In this document: positions 18,631-25,905 of the stretch, one piece after another | Numbering within the stretch: the stretch's first letter is position 1 | Layout: each line of letters opens with the position of its first letter | Source: Enhygromyxa salina | GTDB lineage: Bacteria; Myxococcota_A; Polyangia; Nannocystales; Nannocystaceae | Assembly (NCBI RefSeq): GCF_002994615.1 | Contig: NZ_PVNK01000219.1 | Coordinates: 1 to 44,913 of the forward strand | Length of the DNA: 44,913 nucleotides | Direction: 5' to 3' | Notes under the pieces: generated by a model | What the model saw: only the letters and a program-made list of their open reading frames with translations | Database searches by the model: none | Told to the model about the DNA's origin: nothing | Made by a program: the position numbers and the translations under genes

Positions 18631-19539
18631 CTAGAGGGCGGCGACGGCCTCGACCGAGGGCGAGCCCGGCAGCGCGACGCGAGCGTGGCCGCGCGGCTCC
18701 CCGAGCTCGATGACCATGTCTTCGCGGGCTACGGTGGTCGCGGGGAACCGGCGGCGAGCCCGAGCCGCGAGGGCGTCCATGAAGCCGTCGTCGTGGCTGG
18801 GGTCATGGTGGAACAGACACAGCTCGCGCACGCCCGCGGCCTCGGCCACGGCGGCGCCCGCCTCGAAGGTGCTGTGGCCCCACCCGCGCCGACTGGGACC
18901 GCTGACGCCCGCGTACTCCTCGGGGGTGTACATCGCGTCGTAGATCAGGAGGTCGGCCCCGGCCGCGAGCTCGACGAGGGCCGGCGGGGGGGCGTCGGCC
19001 TCGTGCTCGAGATCGGTGGCGTAGACGATCGCGTGGCCGTCGTGGTCGACGCGCCAGGCCACGCAGCCGTTGGGGTGATCGACGGCCGCGTGGCGCAGCC
19101 GGGCCTGACCCACGCGGACGACGTCGCCGAGGCTCAGCTCGTGGAAGCAAAGATCGCCGCCCATGAGCTCGAGCCCGACGGGGAAGGTTGGCGGTCGCAT
19201 CTGATCGGCGAGGACCTCGCGAGCTGGCGGCGCGCCATCGCCCGCGCGGACGTGCCAGATGTCGAGGCGGTTGCCGGGCACGTAGGCCGGACCGAAGAAG
19301 GGGAAGCCCTGGATGTGATCCCAGTGCAGGTGGCTGAAGAACAGGTTCGCGTGGACGCGCCCGACCCCGGTCGCGCGGGCGAGGTCGCTGCCGAGCGCGC
19401 GGATGCCCGTGCCCGCGTCGAAGATGAGCTGCTCGCCCGCGACCTCGACGGCGACGCAGGGGGTGTTGCCGCCGTAGCGACGGGTGGCTTCGCCGGCGGT
19501 GGCGATCGAACCTCGGACTCCGTAAAAGCTGACTCGCAT
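18631..19539 (-). CDS. MBL-fold metallo-hydrolase
   Basis: A 302-aa metallo-beta-lactamase-fold hydrolase. It opens with MRVSFYGVRGSIATAG and YGGNTPCVAVEVAGEQLIFDAGTGIR, typical of the TaR3-like/YcbX-associated MBL group. The metal-binding motif SHLHWDH is followed by a later His (HHDP) and an Asp in YATDLEH. The start at 19539 is supported by a clear AGGAG ribosome-binding site 7 nt upstream (19546-19551), which is unusual in this window. The frame is open 48 nt further upstream. It likely forms an operon with the GAF/sigma54 activator. The substrate is not predictable from sequence. Confidence 0.85.
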   Translation of the reverse strand: MRVSFYGVRGSIATAGEATRRYGGNTPCVAVEVAGEQLIFDAGTGIRALGSDLARATGVGRVHANLFFSHLHWDHIQGFPFFGPAYVPGNRLDIWHVRAGDGAPPAREVLADQMRPPTFPVGLELMGGDLCFHELSLGDVVRVGQARLRHAAVDHPNGCVAWRVDHDGHAIVYATDLEHEADAPPPALVELAAGADLLIYDAMYTPEEYAGVSGPSRRGWGHSTFEAGAAVAEAAGVRELCLFHHDPSHDDGFMDALAARARRRFPATTVAREDMVIELGEPRGHARVALPGSPSVEAVAAL

Positions 19540-19545
19540 GGTGTT

Positions 19546-19551
19546 TCTCCT
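19546..19551 (-). promoter_or_regulatory. Shine-Dalgarno sequence of the MBL-fold hydrolase gene
   Basis: AGGAGA on the minus strand, 7 nt before ATG 19539. This decides between that start and the upstream in-frame ATG. It is one of very few strong ribosome-binding sites in the window. Confidence 0.7.
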
Positions 19552-19712
19552 GGTGCGCTCCGTGGCGCTCGCCAGGTACATTTGCAATCGTCGTTCGAGT
19601 CGCGTGGTGTAGTAATTCCAAATAGTTAGACCTGCCCGCGGCGATCTTCGCGCGATCGCTGATCCATCCTGGGGCAGGCCTGATCCAAGCTGGATCGCTG
19701 GCGGATGGAGCT

Positions 19713-20063
19713 TCAGTCACGCAGCTTGAAGTACAGGTCGCGCTCGAAGCCGCAGCGCGGGCATCGAACCCTGGCGATGCGCAGACGCTGCTCGGCGATG
19801 GTCTCGGCGCGGTGTTGCTCGCAGCGCACCTGGCCCTCGCACACCGGGCAGGGCCAGCGCTCGGCGTGGCCCTCGATCACCGCCGGGGAGTCGACAGCGA
19901 TCGCCCGCCCGGGGTCTGCGCCCGGCAGCTGATCCGCAGGGGGCAGCGGCCGGACCGGGTCGCGCCCGAGCGCGGGCCTGGGGTCGGCCCTGGCCGCGCC
20001 GCCGAGCCCGTAGAACAGGCCCGACAGCAGCGCGAGGGCCAAGAGCGCGAGCAGCACCGTCAC
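19713..20063 (-). CDS. Small membrane-anchored zinc-ribbon protein
   Basis: A 116-aa protein beginning with GTG at 20063, which overlaps the stop of the alpha/beta-hydrolase gene (GTGA), indicating translational coupling. One N-terminal membrane helix (VLLALLALALLSGLFYGLGG) is followed by a Pro-rich linker and a C-terminal Cys/His cluster: CPVC, then RCEQH, then CPRCG. The spacing is that of a treble zinc-ribbon-like site. I do not recognise the family. The frame stays open upstream through the hydrolase gene, but that part is only an overlapping reading frame. Confidence 0.65.
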   Translation of the reverse strand: MTVLLALLALALLSGLFYGLGGAARADPRPALGRDPVRPLPPADQLPGADPGRAIAVDSPAVIEGHAERWPCPVCEGQVRCEQHRAETIAEQRLRIARVRCPRCGFERDLYFKLRD

Positions 20064-20926
20064 CGAGGCGTCCCGGCTTCGACCTCGGCGATGTGCTCGG
20101 CGATCAGCGCCGCGACCTCGCGGCTGGCGAGCACCGGGCCCATGTGACCGACGTCCGCGAGCTCCACGTGCCGACACTCGGGCATGACCTCGGCGAGCAC
20201 CTCGCAGCAGCGCCTGCCCGCGCGAGTCGAGGCCTCGCCCGACATGACCAGCGTCGACAGGTGGCCGAGGGCCTCGACGTAGCGGGGGTGGGCGACGTCG
20301 TCGAGGGTCGTCTCGCGGACCTCCTCGAACATCTTGCGGCTCGATCGCATCCATCGCCCGCGCTCGTCGGCGTCGAACTCGGCGAAGGTCCCGGCGCCGC
20401 TCCAATAGTCGACGAAGCGCGCGACCCAGGCCTCGCTTCCGCCAAAGTCGTCGGCGAGGAAGCGGCCGTCGGCGTCGTAGTCGCCGAGCTCGTCGAGCCC
20501 GACGCTGTCGTCGGTCGAGCGCAGGACGCCGAAGCAGGTCGGCTCGAACAGCGCGAGCGAGCGGAGGCGTGCGGGGTCGCGGAGCCCGGCCAGGAGCCCG
20601 ACGCGGCCGCCGTAGGAGTGGCCCACGAGGTGGGCTGGGCCCTCACACCGTTCGAACAGCGCGTCGGCGACGTCGACGTCGTAGCGCGTGCGAAATGGCC
20701 CGCGGTCGGGCCCGGCGGGCCAGGTCTCGGACTCGCCGTAGCCGATCAGATCGACCGCGAAGACCTCGTGACCGCGCTTGCTCAACAGCTTGGCGAGGCG
20801 CCGCCACTGCAGGCCCGAGAGCCCGGTGCTCGGCAGGCACACGACCGGCGCGTGTGGGCGCGTTGCCGGGCCCGCCGGGAAGTGGTGGTAGGCGATGCGC
20901 AGGTCGTGGACCGTGAGCGTCGGCAT
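20060..20926 (-). CDS. Alpha/beta-fold hydrolase
   Basis: A 288-aa single-domain alpha/beta hydrolase. The order is a beta-strand with LPSTGLSGLQWRRLAKLL (oxyanion region), VDLIGYGES, nucleophile elbow VGHSYGG, a cap, an MSGEAS acidic strand, and the catalytic His in DVGHMGP near the C-terminus. The start at 20926 (MPTLTVHDLRIAYHH) is chosen because the family begins with this strand; upstream in-frame codons give no conserved sequence. The gene is translationally coupled to the small zinc-ribbon membrane protein. The substrate is unknown; an esterase or a lactone/epoxide hydrolase are all possible. Confidence 0.85.
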   Translation of the reverse strand: MPTLTVHDLRIAYHHFPAGPATRPHAPVVCLPSTGLSGLQWRRLAKLLSKRGHEVFAVDLIGYGESETWPAGPDRGPFRTRYDVDVADALFERCEGPAHLVGHSYGGRVGLLAGLRDPARLRSLALFEPTCFGVLRSTDDSVGLDELGDYDADGRFLADDFGGSEAWVARFVDYWSGAGTFAEFDADERGRWMRSSRKMFEEVRETTLDDVAHPRYVEALGHLSTLVMSGEASTRAGRRCCEVLAEVMPECRHVELADVGHMGPVLASREVAALIAEHIAEVEAGTPR

Positions 20927-21158
20927 GGTCAGGGCAGGGGAGCACGGCCGACGGGCGTCGACAAGGCTGCCGCTCAGTCCGGCTTGGCCACGCCGCACGC
21001 GGCGTTGAACCCGGTCGGGCGTCGAACCCGGTCGACGGTCGCGCGGACCCGCTCGCATCCCGCTCGCTGGACGCCGGGCTCCAGGTAGACCCCACCAGGG
21101 CCCCCACCACGGCCGAGGCTACGCGCGCTCCTTCAGTCGCGCCGGGTCGGATGATCGC

Positions 21159-22334
21159 TCAGCGTCGGCGCCGGTCTGCGCTCCGCCTGCGCAGGCCGAG
21201 GAGGCCGAGGAGCGCGAAGCCGAGGAGCGCGCCCTCGCGACCCGGCGCGGGCTCGGCCGCGCACCCGCAGCCGACACCATCGACAAAGGCGTCGTCCTGA
21301 AATCCGCCCGACCCCCCGGTCTCACCGCCGCCGTCGCCCTCGGTCCCGTCGTCGGCCGAGCCCTCGGGCTCGCAGTAGCCGTCGACGCAGATCAGGCCCT
21401 CGTCGCAGCTCCCACCCATGGTGCACATGCAGTCGAGCGCGCCGATGTAGCACTCTTCGCTGGTGTCGCCCTCGCCCTCGCCGTCGCCGCTCGCCGTGCC
21501 GTCGTCCGAGGAGTCGCCGCCATCCCCGTCGCCGCTGTCGCCGTCGCCGTCGCCGGAGTCGCCGTCGCCGGAGTCGCCGTCGCCGTCCCCGACCTCTCCA
21601 ATGCACGCGCCCTGGGCCTGGGTGAGGTTCGTGTCCTCGCCGTAGTAGAAGCGCAGGATATCCTCGTAGCCGTAGCCGTTGTTGTTCTCGAGGCAGCGCG
21701 CGCCCCACTGGGACATGCACCCGCGGTTTTGGCCGAAGCCGTTCTCGTCGGGCTCGAACACCCAGCCGAGCGCGGTCTGTTCGACGTCGGGCCCGGCCAT
21801 GTTCTCGTTGTAGGTCACCCAGTGCTCGGTCCCGACGTCGACATCGCCGACGCAGCTCGGCGCAGGGGTGTTGGGATCTCCGGCGACATAGAAGGCGTAG
21901 GTCAGCACCCCATTGAAGTTGAGGTACATGCCGCTGGTCTCCTCGACGGCCTGGTAGGCCGCGGCCGAGGGTTCGGCTCCGCAGGTGTAGACCTGGCAGC
22001 CCTGGCTGTCACACACGCTGCCCTGGTTGGCGATGTAGTAGTAGGCGACCGAGCGGGCGGCGATCGCCTGGGCCTTGAGCGCCTCGAGGTTGGCCCCGCC
22101 GTTCTCGCAGGTGATCACATGGGGCAGGTAGTCGGTCTCCATGTCCTTGACGCCCTTGCCCTCGACGAGGATCTCGCAGTAGGCCTCGGGCAGCGGCGCC
22201 GGGATCCAGGCCGAGGGGGCGGGCGTGTAGTCGGCGCGAAAATGTTGTTGGTCATCGGGGCTGCAGGCGAGTGAGAGCCCGCAGATGATGCTGGTAAGCA
22301 TCGTGAGTGATACGAAGACATTGCGACGCGCCAT
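21159..22334 (-). CDS. SpoIID/LytB-family lipoprotein with poly-GD linker and MYXO-CTERM-like tail
   Basis: A 391-aa exported protein. The signal peptide has a lipobox (CGLSLAC). A SpoIID domain lies at about 50-235: EILVEGKGVKDMETDYLPHVI, CENGGANLEALKAQAIAARS, and CMSQWGARCLENNNGYGYEDILRFYYG. All three match the SpoIID amidase-enhancer/lytic-transglycosylase family, which acts on denuded peptidoglycan. A (GD)n(S) linker, a six-Cys knot (CYIGALDCMCTMGGSC, then EGLICVDGYC) and a Gly-rich spacer follow. The C-terminus reads GCGCAAEP, then GALLGFALLGLLGLRRR and basic residues, the layout of a MYXO-CTERM sorting signal. Carrying both a lipobox and a C-terminal sorting helix is odd. The ATG at 22334 is chosen because the signal peptide starts there. 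Confidence 0.85.
   Translation of the reverse strand: MARRNVFVSLTMLTSIICGLSLACSPDDQQHFRADYTPAPSAWIPAPLPEAYCEILVEGKGVKDMETDYLPHVITCENGGANLEALKAQAIAARSVAYYYIANQGSVCDSQGCQVYTCGAEPSAAAYQAVEETSGMYLNFNGVLTYAFYVAGDPNTPAPSCVGDVDVGTEHWVTYNENMAGPDVEQTALGWVFEPDENGFGQNRGCMSQWGARCLENNNGYGYEDILRFYYGEDTNLTQAQGACIGEVGDGDGDSGDGDSGDGDGDSGDGDGGDSSDDGTASGDGEGEGDTSEECYIGALDCMCTMGGSCDEGLICVDGYCEPEGSADDGTEGDGGGETGGSGGFQDDAFVDGVGCGCAAEPAPGREGALLGFALLGLLGLRRRSADRRRR
21470..21592 (-). repeat. Poly-(Gly-Asp/Ser) coding hexanucleotide repeat
   Basis: GGCGAC-type 6-bp repeats with Ser codons (GGCGACTCC) encode the linker between the SpoIID domain and the Cys knot. Confidence 0.8.
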
Positions 22335-22409
22335 CACTACGTTATTTTCGCACGTCAGCGGGGCGGGGCCCAGGCGTGAATCGAGCTGGTATTTGATAGG
22401 CTGCTGCCG

Positions 22410-23552
22410 ATGGTCTCCGACCGCCCCTACGACATCGTCCTCTATGGCGCGACAGGCTTTACTGGTGGGCTGATCGCGCAGTACTCGAGCGCTCGCCTCG
22501 CGCGCGCAGATTCGAGCGATCGCGCGCTCCACTGGGCGATCGCAGGGCGCAACCGCGCGAAGCTGGAGGGAGTTCGGGCGAAGCTCGATGGCGCAGGTGA
22601 CGTCGGGCTGATCGAAGCCGACACCGACGATCCTGCCTCACTGCGGGCGATGGCCAGCCAGGCTCGAGTCGTGATGACGACGGTCGGGCCCTACGCGCTC
22701 CACGGCGAGCCGCTGATCGAGGCCTGCATTGAAGCTGGGACGGACTACGTGGACCTGACGGGCGAGCCGACGTGGTGGCGGGCGATGGTCGACCGCTACC
22801 ACGAGCGCGCCGTCGCGCGCGAGGTGTTGATCATCCCCGGCTGCGGCTTCGACTGCATCCCCGCCGACATGGGCGCGCTGTTTACGGCCATGCAGCTGCC
22901 CGCGGGTCAGCCGATGACGATCGACGCGTACATGCGCGGCAGGGGCTCGGCCTCGGGGGGAACGACCGCCTCGGCGCTCGAGGCCATGCGCGGCTCGGGC
23001 CGCGGCGGCTCCGATCGAGGTTCGGGCCAAGGCCTGCTCACGCGAGTCGACGCCCTCGACATGTGGGCGCTGCCGTCCCCGGTCCTCGATCCCCTCGTCG
23101 TCCGTCGCAGCGCCGAGCTTCAGCCGCAGCGCTACGGGAGCGAGCTGCGCTATCACCAGTACTTTGGGTTTCGCCGCCGGGCAGAGGCCCTCGGCGCGCT
23201 GGCTTTCTTCGGCGTGTTCTACGGCGCGGCCAAGCTAGCGATCGGGCGCAAGCTGATCACCAAGCTGCGCCCCTCGGGCAGCGGGCCCGACCAAGAGACG
23301 CGAGACAAGGGCTGGTTTCGCTTCGACTTCATCGGCCGCGGCGGCGGGCGAGAGGTCCGGGCCCACGTCAGCGGCGGAGATCCAGGCTACACCGAGACGT
23401 CGAAGATGATGTCCGAAGCGGCGATCATGCTGGCCGAGGCCCGCGACGAGCTGCCGCTGCGGGGCGGGGTCGCGACCCCGGCCGCGGGCCTCGGCCCGGC
23501 GTTCATCGATCGCTTGCAGGCGGTCGGCATCGAGTTCGCGGTCGACAGCTGA
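22410..23552 (+). CDS. Saccharopine-dehydrogenase-like / trans-acting enoyl reductase family protein
   Basis: A 380-aa NAD(P)-binding protein. The N-terminal Rossmann fold has YDIVLYGATGFTGGLIAQY and AIAGRNRAKLE. The mid part has VVMTTVGPYALHG, GTDYVDLTGEPTWW and GCGFDCIPADMG, followed by a GRGSASGGTTASALE glycine-rich segment. This set is characteristic of the enoyl-reductase branch of the saccharopine dehydrogenase family (mycobacterial trans-acting enoyl reductases and the eukaryotic SCCPDH type), not true lysine-pathway enzymes. The gene is divergent from the SpoIID lipoprotein with 75 nt between them. A TAGGCT hexamer lies 7 nt before the ATG, with no ribosome-binding site. The substrate is probably a lipid or polyketide intermediate, by family only. 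Confidence 0.85.
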   Translation: MVSDRPYDIVLYGATGFTGGLIAQYSSARLARADSSDRALHWAIAGRNRAKLEGVRAKLDGAGDVGLIEADTDDPASLRAMASQARVVMTTVGPYALHGEPLIEACIEAGTDYVDLTGEPTWWRAMVDRYHERAVAREVLIIPGCGFDCIPADMGALFTAMQLPAGQPMTIDAYMRGRGSASGGTTASALEAMRGSGRGGSDRGSGQGLLTRVDALDMWALPSPVLDPLVVRRSAELQPQRYGSELRYHQYFGFRRRAEALGALAFFGVFYGAAKLAIGRKLITKLRPSGSGPDQETRDKGWFRFDFIGRGGGREVRAHVSGGDPGYTETSKMMSEAAIMLAEARDELPLRGGVATPAAGLGPAFIDRLQAVGIEFAVDS

Positions 23553-23600
23553 GCCCCGAGCACCCGGCCGCCGATCGGGCCGCGCCGCTTCGGTGAGCGC

Positions 23601-24124
23601 TCACTGGGTCACGCACAAGGTGAACCTGTCGACCTGGTTGTTGCCGACCGAGCACCACGAATTTTGCTCGGCCCCGCAGCCCGAGTCGTTGATCCAATTG
23701 TGGCCCATGTACTGGTAGATGCCCCACAGATCCTGGCACTGCGAGGGCGCGTCGTCGTTGCACAGCAGGCTGGCCATGTCCTGCATCGGGTTGCCGCAGC
23801 TGTCTTCGTTGTTGGTCTGGACGCAGACCTCGTCGTTGTAGCTGCAGTTGTCGGGGCCCGCGCAGGGGATGTCGAGGCCGCAGTCCGAGCACGCGGTCTC
23901 GATGTTGGTGTCGGTCATGGCGCCCATGACCGGGACCTTCCAGTAGGTCCAGCCGTTCCAGTCGTCGACGATGACCTCGCCGCCGCACTCCGCCACGCAC
24001 ATTGCGTCGCAGCCGTCGTTGCTCATGTTGTTGCCGTCGTCGCACTCCTCGACGCCCTGCTGCTTGAAGCCGTCGCCGCAAAGCTGCTCAGCCCACGAGC
24101 TTGGTCCACAGGTCGAGCGCGCGC
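23601..24124 (-). pseudogene. 5'-truncated myxobacterial Cys-rich protein
   Basis: The frame from 24026 (first ATG) to 23601 gives 141 aa with 17 Cys and no signal peptide. Upstream of that ATG the same frame still encodes LCGDGFKQQGVEECDDGNN, which is the beginning of a myxobacterial Cys-rich (DUF4215-type) repeat continuing into MSNDGCDAMC. The coding signal therefore starts before the first usable start codon and runs into the 3' end of the lysR gene, where it stops resembling the family. The remaining domain includes DWNGWTYWKVPV and a pattern of paired Cys residues. The simplest reading is a secreted protein that lost its 5' half, including the signal peptide, when the lysR/kptA segment joined here. 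An intact 141-aa cytoplasmic product is the less likely alternative. Confidence 0.6.
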
Positions 24125-24948
24125 GCGTCGAGCACGCGCCGAGGATCGCGGACGGCCACGTAGCTCCGGCTTGGGAGGCCCGCGAAGGGCACCAGCTTCA
24201 CGCCCCGAGGTGGGCGGCAGAAGTCGTTGACGACCGCGACACCGACCCCGAGCGCGACGAGCTGCAAGGTCAGCGGCCAGCCTCCGACCTCGACGGCGAT
24301 CTCGACCTCGGCCCCGAGCTCGCGGCGGAGCCCGACCTCGAGCGCGAGCCTGTGCGGGCGACCCGGGGCCGGGGCGATCAGCGGTCGACCGCGCAGATCG
24401 TTCCACGAGACCCGCGCGCGCCCGGCCAACTCATCGCGCTCGAGGACCGCGAGCGCGAAGCCGACCTCGGCGATCGACTCGTGCTCGAGCGTGGTCGGGA
24501 CCGTGTCGCTCGACAGCACCCCGAGGTGGGCGACGCCGCCGGACACCGCCTCGATCGTGCCCTCGGCGTCGCGGACCAGGACCTGGAGGGCGTCGCGCCT
24601 CGCAAAGCGGCGCAGGGCTGGCCCGAGCAGGTACAAGAGCGCGCCTTCGCCCGCGCTGAGGCAGATCGGCGCCCGGGCGCGCGCGTCGTCGAGCTCCTCG
24701 GTGAAGTCCCGCAGCCGCGCGCCGATCTCCCGGGCGAAGCGGGCCGCTCGCTGCCCGGCCTCGGTCAGGACCAGGGCCCGGCCCTCGCGGCGGTACAGCG
24801 GCGCGCCCAGGACCTCGCTGAGGCGGCGCAGCCGGGTGTGGAGCGCGGGCTGGGACAGGCCGAGCTCCCTCGCGGCTCGCGTCAGGTTGAGGTGATCGGC
24901 GAACACCGCGAACGCGGCCAGCTGTTCAAAGTCTGGAACCTTGGACAT
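24088..24948 (-). CDS. LysR-family transcriptional regulator
   Basis: A 286-aa LysR-type regulator. The N-terminal winged helix is FEQLAAFAVFADHLNLTRAARELGLSQPALHTRLRRLSEVLGAPLYRREGRALVLTEAG. The C-terminal effector-binding domain runs from about 90 to 280 (PICLSAGEGALLYLLGPALRRF, GGVAHLGVLSSDTVP, and ALGVGVAVVNDFCRPPRG). Its 3' end overlaps the coding remnant of a Cys-rich protein in another frame. It is divergent from kptA, and a perfect inverted repeat just upstream of its start is a good candidate operator, as is usual for autoregulated LysR genes. The ligand is unknown. Confidence 0.9.
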   Translation of the reverse strand: MSKVPDFEQLAAFAVFADHLNLTRAARELGLSQPALHTRLRRLSEVLGAPLYRREGRALVLTEAGQRAARFAREIGARLRDFTEELDDARARAPICLSAGEGALLYLLGPALRRFARRDALQVLVRDAEGTIEAVSGGVAHLGVLSSDTVPTTLEHESIAEVGFALAVLERDELAGRARVSWNDLRGRPLIAPAPGRPHRLALEVGLRRELGAEVEIAVEVGGWPLTLQLVALGVGVAVVNDFCRPPRGVKLVPFAGLPSRSYVAVRDPRRVLDARALDLWTKLVG

Positions 24949-24951
24949 GAA

Positions 24952-24970
24952 CTATCCAAGTTGTGGATAG
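24952..24970. promoter_or_regulatory. Inverted repeat, candidate LysR operator
   Basis: CTATCC-N7-GGATAG, a perfect 6-bp dyad 3 nt upstream of the lysR start codon in the lysR-kptA intergenic region. A third TATCC half-site lies at 24973-24977. The position fits autoregulation of lysR and control of divergent kptA. Binding is inferred, not shown. Confidence 0.55.
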
Positions 24971-25023
24971 CATATCCAGACAGCCGAATTGCCCGGTCAC
25001 CCTCGCGGGCCCATCTTGGCGTC

Positions 25024-25659
25024 ATGCAAGCTAACATGACATCAAGCATGGAGCGCCGGCTCGTCAAGAAGAGCAAGCGGCTGTCGTGGCTGCTCCGCCA
25101 CCACGCCACCGATCAGGGCCTCGACATGGACGAGGCCGGCTGGGTCGCGGTCGACCAGGTCCTTTCAGCCCTGCAGATGAGCCTCGCCGAGCTCGAGCTG
25201 GTCGTGCGCGAGAACAACAAGCAGCGCCTCCAGCTCGACGGCGGACGCGTGCGCGCGTGCCAGGGCCACTCGCTCGACAACCGCGCGGTGACCCGCGAGG
25301 GGCTCGAGCGATCGTGGGCGACCTACGGAGGCGAGGGGCCGGTCTGGCACGGGACCAAGGTCGACGCCGTCCCGAGCATCGCCGAGCAGGGCATCTTGCC
25401 CGTCGCCCGGACGCACGTGCACCTGGCCCCGACGCTGGTCAGCAAGGTCGGCAAGCGTGCTGCGGTCCACGTGATGCTCGAGGTCAGCCCGGCGCGGCTG
25501 CGCGCGGCGGGCGTCGTCCTGTACCAGGCGCCCAACGGGGTCGTGCTCGCGCGGGACATCCCGGCCAGCTGCGTCGTCGGGCTGCGCGCGATGACCCGGC
25601 GCGCGCGCGAGCGCGAGCTCGAGCTGAAGGGGCTGTTCCCCGAGCTCGCTCTAGCCTGA
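25024..25659 (+). CDS. kptA: RNA 2'-phosphotransferase (Tpt1/KptA)
   Basis: A 211-aa protein that should transfer an internal 2'-phosphate from RNA to NAD+, giving ADP-ribose 1'',2''-cyclic phosphate. Family hallmarks are LVKKSKRLSWLLRHH at the N-terminus, DEAGWVAVDQVL, RLQLDGGRVRACQGHS, VWHGTK, IAEQGILPV, and THVHLAPT with the conserved HVHL. All expected Arg, His and Arg-x-x-His-like positions are visible, so it is likely active. ATG 25024, 25036 and 25048 are all possible starts; the last gives MERRLVKK, closest to the family. No tRNA-splicing or RNA-ligase gene is nearby to explain the source of 2'-phosphorylated RNA. The long frame upstream of 25024 is antisense to lysR and not part of the gene. 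Confidence 0.92.
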   Translation: MQANMTSSMERRLVKKSKRLSWLLRHHATDQGLDMDEAGWVAVDQVLSALQMSLAELELVVRENNKQRLQLDGGRVRACQGHSLDNRAVTREGLERSWATYGGEGPVWHGTKVDAVPSIAEQGILPVARTHVHLAPTLVSKVGKRAAVHVMLEVSPARLRAAGVVLYQAPNGVVLARDIPASCVVGLRAMTRRARERELELKGLFPELALA

Positions 25660-25690
25660 GCGGCGGGCTCACGCGGGTCGAGTCCCTGCC

Positions 25691-25872
25691 GAGCTGCTCG
25701 ACGGGGCCGAGGTGTTCGACGGGGGCCGAGCTGCTCGACGGGGGTCGAGCGGTTCGACGGGGCCGAGCTGCTCGACGGGGCCGAGCTGCTCGACGGGGCT
25801 GAGCTGCTCGACGGGGCCGAGCGGCTCGACGGGGCCGAGCTGTTCGACGGGGTCGAGCGGTTCGACGGGGCC
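25691..25872. repeat. 18-bp minisatellite, about 10 copies
   Basis: Ten tandem units of the type GAGCTGCTCGACGGGGCC occupy the gap between the convergent kptA and ABC permease genes. Variation is mainly at positions 4-7 and 17-18. Units 2 and 3 have 19 bp, which breaks any reading frame, so the array is not a conserved coding repeat. An eleventh degenerate unit follows. It may act as a transcription barrier between the convergent genes. Confidence 0.85.
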
Positions 25873-25905
25873 GACCGGGTCGCCGACGAAGGTCGGGCCT
25901 GGCGT

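Noticed and set aside
25691..25872. Possible CRISPR array in the 18-bp tandem units
   Set aside because: Units are contiguous with no unique spacers, and no cas genes are present.
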